From Archegozetes longisetosus (taxonomy: Eukaryota > Arthropoda > Arachnida > Sarcoptiformes > Trhypochthoniidae), in NCBI GenBank assembly GCA_018873245.2, contig JAEMBT020000005.1, forward strand, positions 5,070,001-5,134,000: a DNA stretch of 64,000 nucleotides, read 5' to 3'. The notes below the pieces were generated by a model, which saw only the letters and a program-made list of their open reading frames with translations, was not told the DNA's origin and made no database searches. Below, in pieces: positions 23,615-35,319 of this stretch (position 1 is its first letter; the number at the start of each line of letters is the position of its first letter). The position numbers and the translations under genes were made by a program.

Positions 23615-25563
23615 CAAAATATTCTACAAGTCTTGAAAAAAGAGTTTTTTAAGATTCCATCAGAATCATGAGATGTTGAGTAGTGATAGTTATGATGAAG
23701 TGAATGTTTATGAATGAGATGTTGATACTGCTGGTGATGTCTATGAAGTAATATTTTAGGGCTTTGTTGACGCACCGGAATTATGCTAAACTTGCTTTTG
23801 TATCGGTAATGATTAACAATTCCATTATTAGTCAGTTGTGGTAAACCAATTCCATGGTTTATATAATATCCCACTCTATCGCTTTTATGCTTATATTTCG
23901 AAACCTGACCCATGCTCTGATTAAAAAGTGGATCTGTTTCAACATATTCATAAATGCAAATTAATAAATATGTTAATAAATTTAAGGCTTTAGTTTGCAA
24001 CTAATTTAAATTGAAAGTTCAATACTTGGAGTGATTGATGTGTTGCCTGTATTTGAAGACCTAGTACTAGAAAGATTATTAGGAAATAAGGAGAGGTGTG
24101 AAGATAGAACTGGTTCTTCGTTGTAGTCATCGTTGAGTGACTCAACATAGGACTCGGCGAGGAAGTGAAAAACTGTCAAAACCAAAGTAATTACAGCATT
24201 CAATTATCCGTTAAGGTTTACTTTGAAACAATTGTTGCTACATATTTACCATTGTCTACATTGATGTTGTCCTTAACCGATGTTTTGAAAAGTTTCCACT
24301 TATATCTTTTAACTAAATTATCAATTTCTTCACGTTTGACAACACTCTCATTTGATAAGTCAATCTTGTTCTGGACCAGAGCCATTGGAATTTCTCCGCA
24401 TTCAAACTCAACTTTCTTTCTCCATTTTTCTATACTCTTGAATGAATCGCGATCTGTGGTCGAAAAGACAACGACACAGGCCTGCGCTCCTATAATACAA
24501 ATCAGAGATTATCTGACTTAAAAACAAAAAGTAAATTTTCAAATACTGCCTTAACCTCTAAATATAATATCTAGACATAAGTGTCTAACAATAATACCAC
24601 CAATCGCTATGAAAATTTGATATGACTTAGGAACTGATTAAATCTTATATTTTTATAAGTTTTTACCTCTATAATAAGCCTTAGTTATCGCGTCGAATTC
24701 TTCTTGTCCTGCAGTGTCCCATAGCATCAATCTAATGCTTTCTGACTTGATTCTTATAATTAAATGCAAAAACTTCAAAGCAACAGCGCTTAATATATAG
24801 TTAGCAGAACATACCGAACGAATCTCTCCAGAAAATCAACGCCGAGTGTCTTTTTATATTCATTAGTGAATATGCCTTTGCAAAAGCGTTGAATCATAGA
24901 ACTCTTACCAACAACTCCATTGCCAACAATGACAATCTTTTAAAAGAGAAAAGATTGAAATACTGATAGATTTTTGATAGCTCGTTAAGTCTTTCGTGCA
25001 CACTATCGCAAGTTCATCTCTCAATTTAGCTTTGAATAAATTTAGTTGTAGTAAGACCATAAGTATGTAACAATAAAATTCAAATCCAGTGCAGATTAGT
25101 TTAAAATGCTAATTTTGTCTAAATGGTAATAAGCATTTAATTATAACATGTTTAATCGAATGCTAAATACTGTGTAATTTTGCGGAATTGTGGTCATTAT
25201 AGCTTGAAATCTACGAAAGATAATTTATTCAAAACTTGAAACATAGCTATTATTAACGTTATAATTTGTTCTGGGTTTTACTTAATATTCAACGACCGCA
25301 ACTTTAAGAGTCGAAAATAGATTCTAAATAACCTATCGAGAAATGGCACTGAACTCTCACTCAAATCAATCAACCACTTAATCAGGCATTGATTCTCCAA
25401 GATTTTCTGAAAATTATTTAATTAAACGATTCAAGTTTTTTTAGAATGATAATTTGTCTAACATAATCATTTTAATGATTATTTGATAAATTAACTAATA
25501 ATTATAAAAATTCAAAGTAATTGATCTCACCTTTATTGCAAGTTCAAAATCTTCGTCTCTCAT
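23614..25563 (-). CDS. RAB23: RAB23 small GTPase
   Basis: Six exons on the minus strand (25531-25563, 24815-24936, 24667-24752, 24250-24489, 24026-24172, 23614-23933) join in phase to 315 residues. RAB23 is a membrane-traffic GTPase that modulates Hedgehog signalling and cilia. The N-terminus MRDEDFELAIK, the P-loop GNGVVGKSS, the RAB23-typical FCKGIFTNEYKKT...GVDFLER, the switch II motif DTAGQEEFDAITKAYYRG, the base-binding NKID and TSVKDN are all present. The C-terminal tail is longer than in vertebrates (237 residues) and His/Gln rich, and it ends in CRIF, a CaaX prenylation box as expected. Reading through exon 5 without splicing would hit a stop before the CaaX, so the last intron (donor near 24025, acceptor near 23934) is supported by both phase and the ending. 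Confidence 0.92.
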
Positions 25564-26437
25564 TTTGCGTGAAACCAATAAATTGAGTTATGAAAAATAG
25601 TTACGTTAAAGCATAAATTGATCAGAATAGAAAATCAAACTTTTTAAAACCAACAACAAATACTTGAAAATAAAACTATCAAGTTTGAGAGTCAATAACA
25701 CATTAAGGAATCCGCAAACTTTTTTGAAGTAGTGGTTCAATATTCAACCAAAGTTGTGAAATAATGGTCTGACGTACCGGCAGATGGAAAGTATTTGTAA
25801 ACTTTGCTCAACATTTGGTATGGTTGGATTAGTTCGAAAATGAAAACTGGGAACATATCAGTGCAATGATTACTGTAAAGCTGTGCTCGTTACTAAAATC
25901 ATTGAAGCACTCGACAGACAATCACACAGAATGCACAGTAAAAAAGTTGTAAAATTCTTACGATAATCAGATACTCAGTTTTGAATAAAGTGTTATAAAT
26001 ACTGGTAAATCACACAGGTTTATAAGATTAGTCTAACCTTAAGCCCAAGAAAGATAATACTAAAAAAAGTTAAACTATAGAAGGGAAGAGAGCAACAGGT
26101 TTTACAAACTTATTGTGGTCCTAAAACATTCACCAATGTGATACAAATAAAGCACTTGATAGTAGAAAAACAGAACTAATTCGTGTAGCGCTGAATCATT
26201 GACCTTCACTAATGGTTGAACGACCATTTCTTCATAAATTGCAAACAAAGGCCGATCGCAGGGCAACAGCTGAAGAAAACTCAAAAACTAGTCATTGCCG
26301 GCGGGCAAAGAAGTACATAATATAGAACTGGAATTTTATTGTATAGTCTTTTATTTATGGAAAATACATATATATAGCGTATGCATAAATGAGTGGGGAT
26401 TGAATTGTTCTCAATAAGGGATAGGATTATACACGAG
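25564..26437. other. Intergenic region between RAB23 and PPIL2
   Basis: This region presumably contains the RAB23 promoter and PPIL2 3' end. TTTATT at 26335-26340 and again near 26349 fits minus-strand polyadenylation signals for PPIL2. One exon-like frame is annotated separately. Confidence 0.5.
26102..26284 (-). CDS. Exon-like open frame, unidentified
   Basis: The frame reads QLLPCDRPLFAIYEEMVVQP near its start, with amino-acid composition like real coding sequence. It is preceded by an acceptor-like ttcttcag and contains a donor-like aag-gtcaatg. It has no partner exons that I could recognise and lies downstream of PPIL2 on the same strand. It could be a gene fragment or a chance frame. 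Confidence 0.22.
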   Translation of the reverse strand: MSFLQLLPCDRPLFAIYEEMVVQPLVKVNDSALHELVLFFYYQVLYLYHIGECFRTTISL

Positions 26438-27994
26438 TTACCAATTACTAAAATTGCCAAACCCTGTATTTCCTGATATTTTCTGCTTTTTTAAAGCCGG
26501 ACTCGTGTTATCTGCCTTATCACTGCTTTTTAAAGGTTCCAAATTAATGAACGATCCGACTCCACTTCTAATTGGTCTTTTTGCTGCGCTTGATGAGCTC
26601 TTATCATTCATCCCATCAGTTTTCTTCTCTTTAGACATTAGTTCTCGTTCTTTTGTCATTTCGTCTTCGATTTCTTGAAAAGGGTCGACAAAAACAATTG
26701 TTCTCAAAATTTTGATCTCTTCGATAGGTCTATCTTTTTCATTTGTTTTAACTCTTTCGATAATGTCCAAGACTTCTAAACCGCCAACAAGCTTACCAAA
26801 AATAGTATGCTTTTTATCCAAGTGTTTGCAGGAACGAAAAGTTATGAAAAATTGTGATTTGTTAGTATTCGGTCCGGAGTTGGCCATACTTAAGACACCG
26901 CGTCCTTCGTGACTATATTGAGGTCTGATTTCATCCTCAAAGGGTTCACCAAAAGCAGACTGCCCTCCGCTCCCAGTTCCAGTCGGATCTCCACCTTGAA
27001 CCATAAAATGCTTAATTAAACGATGAAAAATGGTTCCATTATAATAATCTCGTTTACAAAGTCTGATGAAATTGTCGCATGTTTTTGGTGTTTGATCGCA
27101 ATACAGTTCTATATTTAGATTTCCTAAATTTGTTACAAGTCTAACATAACCCTTCTTTTTTACTCTTGAATATTTAACTAGATCTTCGTCTAATATGGCT
27201 GGCTCTAATTTCGAACACGACGGGTCCATTGTTGTCGAAGTGAATGCAGCCGCGACCGCTCCTGTTGAATAATGCGCTGCATTCAATTTGTCTGCTTTAG
27301 GCTTTGCTTTTTCTGACGTCTCCTTCTTGTCAGTGTTTTTCTCTTGCATTTCGCTCAACTCTTGTAGTGTAGCGCGAGTTTCGTGATTAATATTACGTAA
27401 ATTGATATTAGAGTCACCTTCTTTTTCGTCAACTAAACGCAACTGATTTTTAATGTGATAAAAATTGGAAACATTAAATTTTTCGAGATTTGTTGGATTC
27501 TGTAATACTATTATATCTTTTTTAGTAAATGGTTCGTCATTTAACAGATCTTTAAAATGTTTAGCTTTAATATTCAGCTGTTCTATAGCTTCATATGAGT
27601 ATACATTTCCCGTTGTCTTAACGGCCACTATGTGCGAGTTTTCTGTAAATACTTTGTAAAGCACTGGACAGTGATATTTTCCTGAATTACTCTTATGAAA
27701 ATTCAATTTGATCAGTGACTTCATGTCCATCTTTTGACCAGTTGACGGGTCGATTCCATACTTTTGCAGAAATGGGACAATATTTTGGAGGTCATAAATA
27801 ACACCATCAGCATTGCAATAGGGATGAGTGAAAGGTTGTAATGAGAGCGAGCAGTGATCGTACGGCAAACGACGAAATTCAGAACTTTCGCTGTTTTGGA
27901 TCAGCTGCTCGTTAGCTCTTCTGCCGCCGTATAAAGTGGTCCATTCTGTACATGTCAGGTATAACTTATCTTTTTGATGCTGTTTCTTGCCCAT
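26438..27994 (-). CDS. PPIL2: PPIL2, U-box cyclophilin
   Basis: An intronless frame encodes 518 residues, the normal length for PPIL2 (cyclophilin 60), a nuclear peptidyl-prolyl isomerase and U-box ubiquitin ligase associated with the spliceosome. The start MGKKQHQKDKLYLT is typical. A U-box occupies about residues 38-110 (LPYDHCSLSLQPFTHPYC). A linker follows, then the cyclophilin domain at about residues 280-440, with IELYCDQTPKTCDNFIRLC, FHRLIKHFMVQGGDPTGTG, GEPFEDE, GVLSMANSGPNTNKSQFFIT and HLDKKHTIFGKLVGG. The catalytic Arg of FHR and the Phe, Met and Gln of FMVQGG are intact, so isomerase activity is plausible. The C-terminus is Lys/Ser rich and disordered. Loss of introns compared with most animal orthologues is notable, but not proof of retroposition because neighbours also have few introns. 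Confidence 0.95.
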   Translation of the reverse strand: MGKKQHQKDKLYLTCTEWTTLYGGRRANEQLIQNSESSEFRRLPYDHCSLSLQPFTHPYCNADGVIYDLQNIVPFLQKYGIDPSTGQKMDMKSLIKLNFHKSNSGKYHCPVLYKVFTENSHIVAVKTTGNVYSYEAIEQLNIKAKHFKDLLNDEPFTKKDIIVLQNPTNLEKFNVSNFYHIKNQLRLVDEKEGDSNINLRNINHETRATLQELSEMQEKNTDKKETSEKAKPKADKLNAAHYSTGAVAAAFTSTTMDPSCSKLEPAILDEDLVKYSRVKKKGYVRLVTNLGNLNIELYCDQTPKTCDNFIRLCKRDYYNGTIFHRLIKHFMVQGGDPTGTGSGGQSAFGEPFEDEIRPQYSHEGRGVLSMANSGPNTNKSQFFITFRSCKHLDKKHTIFGKLVGGLEVLDIIERVKTNEKDRPIEEIKILRTIVFVDPFQEIEDEMTKERELMSKEKKTDGMNDKSSSSAAKRPIRSGVGSFINLEPLKSSDKADNTSPALKKQKISGNTGFGNFSNW

Positions 27995-28629
27995 TATTCA
28001 TATAATTGATTAAACCTATTCATAAGTTTAGATATAACTCATTTAAATCAATATTTGGTTATTATTTGTAAAATTGTGAATAAACGCAAATATTTTTAAT
28101 TCGTTAATCAATGAGTGTAAGTCTTTGAAAACTAAAAATACCAATAAATGAAAAGTAGAGATTCATGTCAAGGTAATAACTAATTGTTATTTTTAACCAA
28201 TTTTTGTTTTTAGTCAATCAATAATTGACTAAAATGAGCTCTAATTAATAGTTTCAAAAATTAATGAAAATTGTTTCGTTTTTGTCTTTGTCTACAAACA
28301 AACTTATGATTAATCAATAAATATCACGAATACTACTCACTTTTTAAACAATTTGTGATTAAAATAAATTAATAGAATATTTACAAAAATGTTTTGAATG
28401 AAAACAATACTTTAAAATATAATTTACTGGTAAACAAACTCTAAAACATGTGACTTTGTATTGAGATTTTGAGAAATAAATAATTTGTTACGTAATTATA
28501 GTAATGAACACAAAGCGGCGCTATTTTGCAAATTATTAGAAATAAAAAACATCTAAAATGGCGCGTAATTTTCAAACATATCAAAAAGTTTCGTAAAGCA
28601 CAGTTTATTAAATTAATTAAATTTGAATC
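27995..28629. other. Intergenic region between divergent PPIL2 and CSPP1-like genes
   Basis: This AT-rich region of 635 bp must hold both promoters. No specific element could be identified. Confidence 0.45.
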
Positions 28630-31600
28630 ATGTGTTCATTAATTGGTTTTATCGAAAATCAAAAATTATTTATTGAAAGCGAGAAGAAACGAGTGGACAG
28701 TTTGTCTCAATTTTTGAGTCAATTTGATCAACAATTGAATGATCAACAGACAATTGATCCAAGTGAGATAAAAAATACGGTAAGTTTCATATTATTTGAC
28801 TTTCAAATCAAAAAAGCATTGATATTGGCCCTCATTCCAGTGGCAAACAATTGATAAGTTGTAACTATTCTTTCCCTTATCTCAATGAAAGTCATGTTTT
28901 AACATAATGAACGCAAAGCTAGTCATGCGTTTTGTTGATTGGCATCACTTTTGTTGCTATGATTACGTCTCACTTAACATTATTCTCAAACATTGTATCA
29001 CTAAATATATAAAACTGCATCATTTCAAACATATTCAACAAATTATTGTATTTTTTCTTTTCTTTTGTCTTACTTAAACATATGATAAATATATAGTTAA
29101 TAGAGAAATTTTTAGATAATATTCGTTCAAAACTAACTCAAACACTTTCAAGTTGAAGTCAAACAAATGCACCAGAAATAAGTTTATAATAATTGAACTT
29201 TTTTAAACTAAACTTTTCGTGACTCAAATGACTGAATAAATAAGATTTGAATTAAAAAAAATAAAATATTTGAAATATTAGTGATAGTTTAACGAGACTA
29301 TGTATAAATGAAATGCAGTATAGGTTTAGCTTGTACGTGAACTAAATATTACTTTAATTTCGATAGCGCAGGGTGTTTTTATATTTTTAATCTTGTTTTA
29401 CGTGAAATGTCAGAATCACAAGGATTTATAGAACTGTTTTTCTAACTCTAGCGTTAGCTCAGTTGAAAACATAAATAAAATAAATACAAAAATTCCTAAA
29501 TAAATCAGATTTCTGTCAAAAAAATAAGATCTATTTACTAAAGATCTGATCCATGAACTTATTCCATAGAAGGCTTTGTGGTTTAGGCTATTACTTGTGA
29601 TCTGTTTAAGAGACCGTCAAATGTTTGACAACTACTAATTTTTAGGAAAGCTTCAGACGAATTTCACTTACTAAAAAGTTTTGAGACAAGTTTTTATTTG
29701 ATGTCTCTATTGAAGTTAAAGATTATTTATTTGACATATAACCAGACTCGATCGCAACACTTTCAATTTGACAGTTTTTTATTCTTATGTTTAAAGTTTG
29801 ATTCGCTTAGAAAGTAATTTTCCATCAAACTTTTTTATGGCAACACTTTACGTTTGACGGCAAAATTCAACAAAATTCATTTAAAATCAATTCTTTCATC
29901 AAATTGTATGTTATCGAAAAACAAAAAAACTTCTGCTTCAATTTTAATGTTACTTTTTGAAACTCATTTGGTTTTTACGACTTAAGACTGGATAAAAAGC
30001 TGGAAAGTTAGTTTTTCAAAATATATTTCTGGAAGACTAGTTCTATAAATAAATCCGAATAAGTTTCCGTTTCGAAATATATCGATTTATTCATTTATAA
30101 GTTATGATAATTGGTTGTTGACTGAATGGAATGATTGCATGTGAATCTATAATTTATGCAAGTTCAACAATATATGTGTTTTACATTGCTTTTCATTTGA
30201 ACGCAAAGCATTTATTCAATTTTTATGCATTCAGTTCACTCTCCAATTGCAATCTAATCAGCCAAACGTCATTAACAACGCTCAAAATTCCAATAATGTG
30301 CCCAATATTATGGATAAAAGTCCAGTTGCGCAGCCAGTCCTCCAAAACTCTGACAACTTGATGGTATGTGCATTAAAACTATTTATATAAAAGTTAATTA
30401 CTGAATAAAATTAACAATCAAAGCGCTTCAGTTATAAGCACAGTACTAGAAGCAAACTTGTAAACTAGTAACGCTTTTCATATTCAAAAAGTAGTTTATT
30501 CATATCTTTTTGTTTCCTCTCAGTTTCTTCATTAGTTAACTCGAAACCACTTAGATCACAAGTAATACTAATTCAAGTGACTCAATAATATAAGAGCTGA
30601 CTTTTCTTCCAGTTGAGCCCAAACCACGAGCTTTCATGGCTTAGATTTGGTAATTACGAAGAAAAACGCAGAAGACTTGCAGAGGAACGGCGTAAAGAAT
30701 ATAATGAATATCTTAAAGAGGTATTGGAAAAGATTTTTCATTCTTTTTTTAAACTCTAAGTTTTGCATTTAATAGAAATCAAAAACTGAAAGCGAGCGTC
30801 AAAAGAGAAGACACATAAGCATTACAAATATGCCACTTGTATCCAATTATAATGAAATACTTCATAGAAAACGCATCGAAGAACGAAAGCACAGAGAGAT
30901 CAATGGTTTGGATAATATCGAAGAAATGCATTATGAAGAAGAAAAACCTAAAGAAAGCCCAGACAGAGGTTACCAATGCAATACAATCGGTTGGTTTCAC
31001 TGCTCTAATAATAAATTTGTTCCCGAATATATAACACCAAGAAGTCGGCTATTGGCCTCTCATTCCAGTCGAGTTAGAGCTGCTCAATATAGAGAAGAGC
31101 TTTTGAAGCAAATTGAAGAAAAGAAAAGAACGAAAGCAGAGGAAGAAGAACGCTTGAGATCGGAAGAAATAGAACTCGAACGCAAAATACAAGAACAACG
31201 ACTAAAAATGATGAGAGAGTACGAAGAAGAGCATAGAAGTTTAAGGAAAAAAACTGATGAAGTTTTGAAACGTCAAGAGATTTCAAATATGATACCAAAT
31301 AAGAATATCGATGTTCGCCCATCAGCCTCACCACTGTCTACATTGAGAAGTCCGAGTTATATGTATGCACGTGAAGCACGAACCGTAGCTTCTTCACCAC
31401 ACAAAAGAATTAATAGTAAAGTTTCACGATCTTTGGCTTCCACAATGCATTCAACTGTCACTCAAACTAAAAGTCCAAATATTAAAACATTTGTAACAGC
31501 TCCGTCACAAGATCAAGACAGAGAATCTGATCAAAATTCAACTTCTGCCGAATCGTCTTCTGATAGTGAACACGAACCAATTGATGATCATTACCAAAGA

Positions 31601-31854
31601 AGGGACTTTCAGTCGACTTCTGAATCAAGTAATAAAGTGGCCCAAACGTCAGGTAAGAAATTAAGTAAATGATTAGTTTATTGATTTTTGAAGTATAATT
31701 GTTTTGATCAAAAGCTAAGTCTGACAGTCGTATCATTGGTCATCTGACAGAAGTGAGACAGATGATGCAAGAAGATCACCTCAGAATGATTGAACAGCTT
31801 AGGGCACAACAACAATCAGAACAACACCTTATTGATCAAATATTACAAATATAA
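28630..31854 (+). CDS. CSPP1: CSPP1-like centrosome/spindle-pole protein
   Basis: Five exons (28630-28779, 30235-30363, 30613-30720, 30776-31652, 31715-31854) join in phase to 467 residues. The N-terminal FIENQKLFIESEKKRVD resembles the CSPP1 start, where FIEEQK precedes an acidic helix. Exon 3, with SWLRFGNYEEKRRRLAEERR followed by KEYNEYLKE, matches the conserved block after the LSLPLG-type motif. Exon 4 holds a long charged coiled coil (about residues 210-280, YREELLKQIEEKKRTKAEEE) followed by Ser-rich disordered sequence. The last exon adds another predicted helix rich in Gln and Glu. CSPP1 is a microtubule luminal/end-binding protein at centrosomes and ciliary axonemes. The protein is much shorter than the vertebrate one (about 1,220). 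The first intron is long (1,455 bp) and may hide an exon. Coiled-coil similarity alone would be weak; the N-terminal blocks carry the call. Confidence 0.68.
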
Positions 31855-32253
31855 TAATATAGAATTCTATAATTTATAAATATAGTACTAGAGTATACTT
31901 AATTGGATCAATTTTTTTAATGAAATGCATAATTGGTAGGTTGTAATATAATTAACTTAAAACAAAGTTAGGTGAGTGTAAATATATTTTATATACAATT
32001 CAATTGTTTATTCTTCAATGAGTGAATTTTGTATTCAATCTGAAGTCAATTAAAATTTACTTATGAAATACAACACAATATGCCATTTCTTATGAATTTT
32101 TAAAACAAAATGCTTTAATGCATCTGAGAATATGATAAATACATGTTTTATAAATGAATAGAAATTCCCAAAATATGTTAAGACAACTTTTCTGAATAGA
32201 AATCTATTATGAACGGATTGTAGTGATTGAACAGCATAAAAAGTTAGTCTCCA
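31855..32253. other. Convergent 3' region between CSPP1-like gene and PPM1G
   Basis: This AT-rich stretch of 399 bp must contain the 3' ends of both genes. No clear canonical signal pair was identified. Confidence 0.45.
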
Positions 32254-34567
32254 TCAAACTTTCGCCTCTGTTTCGTTGGCTTCACTAACATTTTCGAGTA
32301 CTTGATTATCAGTTTTAATTCGTTTGGCCTCTGGTTCTGCGTTCTCTTCTTCTGTAGTAGCAGCATTACTTTCAACCTCTCCATTATCGACATCTAATTT
32401 ACGTTTCGAACCGGTGTTTTCGAACTTGACAATAATGCAGGTCATGTTATCACACCCCGTTCCGTCACCCATTGTGTTTGGCGCTAAACAGTGCTTAAAT
32501 AGCTGTTAAATAAACATTCAATTATTATTGAATTATATTCCTTCAGATAACAGATAATTCACCTCATCACAAATTGTTGACAGTTTTTGTACTTTATTAA
32601 TACGTTCTCTAACGAAATCTACCACTTGTTGACTTGTTAGTGAATTCCTATTCAGTCAAATAAATCAATTGTTATAAATAAATCAAATCAATATTGAGTT
32701 GTTGTGATTTGATAATAAATACCAAATTCCATCGCATGCAATGACCATAAACTCATCACTAGCATGTTCAAGACTAATTGTTTTAACGTCGGGCAAGGCA
32801 GTGATCATTTGCTCTCGATCCGAAACATTCGGGTTGTCTTTATAGGCGTGATCTCCGATAGCACGCGATAAGTTGAGGCCTCCGTTAACTCTTCCATCGG
32901 GAGTCACTTTTCCGCCCGCCTTCTCAACTCTGCTTCGTTCGATATCATCCTCTGGTTTGTGATCGATTGACATTTCGACTGCTTTTCCATTTCTGGACAC
33001 GACACACCTCGAGTCTCCCGCATTAGCCACATATAAATTATTGTCTTTCAACAGAGCCACCACTGCAGTACAGCCGCTATCACGACCAGGCTCTTCATAA
33101 CCACCAGAAGACTGTACAATAAGATCAGAATCTTCATCTTCTAAGTCGTCATCAGAAGACTCTTCATCTTCATCATCATCTTCATCGTCGTTGTCGTCGT
33201 CTTCGAGATCTTCGTCATCATCAGATGACAGATTAGCATCAAAGTCATCATTACTGTCATCATCCGATTCATCAAAATCATCCAAAAAAGATTTATAAAG
33301 AGGTCCTGCTATTTCGTTATCATCTAAATTAGTAGTAGAGATAGTGCACTTCCTTTTCGGGGTCATTACTTTCTTTTGTTTGCCTTTTCCTTTGACTGAC
33401 ACTGAACCAGATGTTTGTTCATTATTCGAAGTATCAGCCGTTGTGACAGAATGTGACGAATTGTTATCATTGCTATTATTAACACTTTTAGTTTCAGAAG
33501 TTGTGATTTGATTGTCATCATTAGGCAAACCATCTTTATCTGCAATAGAACTGGTTGGCTGACAGTCTGTGCTCGATATTAAGGATTTATTGTCATTTGT
33601 GGAAAGTACTTCGCCGTTTGATACAGATGTAGAATTTGATCCATTGGATTCACTCAGCTCTTTACTTTTATTAATCGACTCGTCATTGGATTCCGAATCA
33701 ATTTTATTAGTGCTGTCGGGTTGTGAAGTAGAGTTTGTCTCACTATTAGATACATCTTCTCTTACTTTAGAGGAAGTCGCAGACGAAGAGCCACTCGAAG
33801 AGCTGCACATACCTGAAATGACTCCGATTTCATCGTTCACTTCATTGGTTATATTCTTTTTAGCTCTAAGATATGGCGAACGAGGCTTTTGGTTGTCTTT
33901 ACTGCTCATTTCACTCCTGATGTGTGACGGCAAAGGAACTCGTAATTTAATATTTGAACTCGAACTGCACTCGACTTCTGCTTCATCAGTTGGACAACTC
34001 TTTGAGTTATAGCGAGCCATGAGATCAGCGATTGGAATATCAGCTTCTTCTCTAAGAAGAATGGCTTCATTAAGCTCTTCATCATCTACTTCTTTGTCCA
34101 TTTCTTCAGTTCCGGCCAAGATTTTCAGCTCATTGATCACTTCTGGTTTTGTTAGAGTGCTGTCGAACTTTAGGAACGCCTCTTCGAGGGCTTCACTTAT
34201 GTTATTGTTTTGATAGGAAGTCAACGACTTGATGAAGTCCGGCAAATGTTGAGCACAGTATTGAGCCACTTCTTGTCCTCCGTGTCCGTCAAATACACCG
34301 AACAAAGAAGTGTCTGAGTCATAGTCAATGAGTGCGACGTGAGCGTCCTTTTGGTTAAACAATCAGTCAATTAGTCAGACAATTAGTCAAATATATATTA
34401 AATAATTAATGGAAAGATCAAAGAAATGAAATGAGACTAAATGGTAATAGAATTACTTCTTGAGAGACTCTCCATCCTTGCATCGATGCCGAGCCGTAAT
34501 TCAATTTCGAAGAGTGCCCGTCCTCTGCCACTAGTTCTGTATTGGGACTCGACAAATAAGCGCCCAT
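32254..34567 (-). CDS. PPM1G: PPM1G, PP2C-type protein phosphatase gamma
   Basis: Four exons (34457-34567, 32723-34347, 32563-32647, 32254-32502) join in phase to 689 residues. PPM1G is a metal-dependent Ser/Thr phosphatase of the nucleus involved in snRNP assembly, chromatin and transcription elongation. The N-terminus MGAYLSSP is a typical myristoylation start. Metal-binding and catalytic motifs are present in order: [53 protein letters not shown] and [16 protein letters not shown]. As in other PPM1G proteins the phosphatase domain is split by a long acidic insert. Here the insert spans about residues 150-445, with Ser/Asn-rich sequence and then an almost pure Asp/Glu tract near 385-445. 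This makes the protein longer than the human form (546). The C-terminal tail is acidic with a short KR cluster that could act in nuclear import. Confidence 0.95.
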
Positions 34568-35319
34568 CTCTTATGTCATCAATAATTGAATGAATATTTG
34601 AGTAAATTATTTATTGAAAATGCCTATTATTGTTTTAGTCAAATCCAGTTCTCAATTGATTGTTTATTATAATAGAAAGTCATCTACAGATTGAGCGACT
34701 ATTCGTTCGGTTTTCTCTATTATAGAACACGTGTTGATGAAAACCGGCTCTCGTTCCGTCCTATACGAATTTTAGGTTTCGGTTTTTGCGCTTACGTCGC
34801 ACTTTCACTTAAGCATCATTTCTCAAACAATGCTTAAGAAATATAAATAAATATCAGTTATAATGATATGTGATAGAAATTCGAAAAATTTTTAGTTGTT
34901 CCAAATTTTTCACAACTTTAGCAATCTCATATCTCACAACATTGATAAGAACTGTTACTTCGATCGAAAATTATCAGACTTATAGATGGATTTTTTAGAA
35001 TTTCATTTTAATTTTGTTTCTATTTGATCCTCTTTGGTTTTATGTTTTAATTTGTATTTTCAATGCTAAAAGTTGTTAATGAATATGCAATTAATTTACT
35101 TGAGGAATACTATTCAAGTTGATGATTGAGCATGTTATGTTTGTCATTTAGGTTGCTCGCTTAAGTCAATCAACTTAAGCGAGAGTGCGAACAAAGCGTT
35201 AGTCATATTTTGCGACCTCTACTCATATATATTATTCTCTATGAGGCTTTGGAATTGCATTTATTTGTAAACAATAGTAGATATCATTTACATAAACATT
35301 TATGTGAATAAAACTTAAA
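34568..35319. other. Divergent intergenic region, PPM1G and mRpL27 promoters
   Basis: The region includes a CACGTG E-box palindrome near 34730 embedded in a small hairpin with ggttttc and gaaaacc arms, and a perfect 11-bp hairpin at 35156-35183. Either could be regulatory, but nothing proves it. Confidence 0.4.
35156..35183. repeat. Perfect 11-bp hairpin upstream of mRpL27
   Basis: The arms ctcgcttaagt and acttaagcgag flank a six-base loop (caatca). It lies about 137 bp before the mRpL27 start codon, in the gap between divergent genes. Confidence 0.7.

Noticed and set aside
24006..24025. Unspliced end of RAB23 exon 5 (Glu-Leu-Ser-Ile-stop) as the true C-terminus
   Set aside because: It would lack the prenylation box. 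A donor just upstream joins in phase to an exon ending in CRIF.
24165..24521. Plus-strand 118-codon frame opposite RAB23 exon 4
   Set aside because: It overlaps the conserved GTPase exon in antisense and has no motif of its own.
33569..34213. Plus-strand frames opposite PPM1G
   Set aside because: Antisense shadows of the acidic and Ser-rich coding region.
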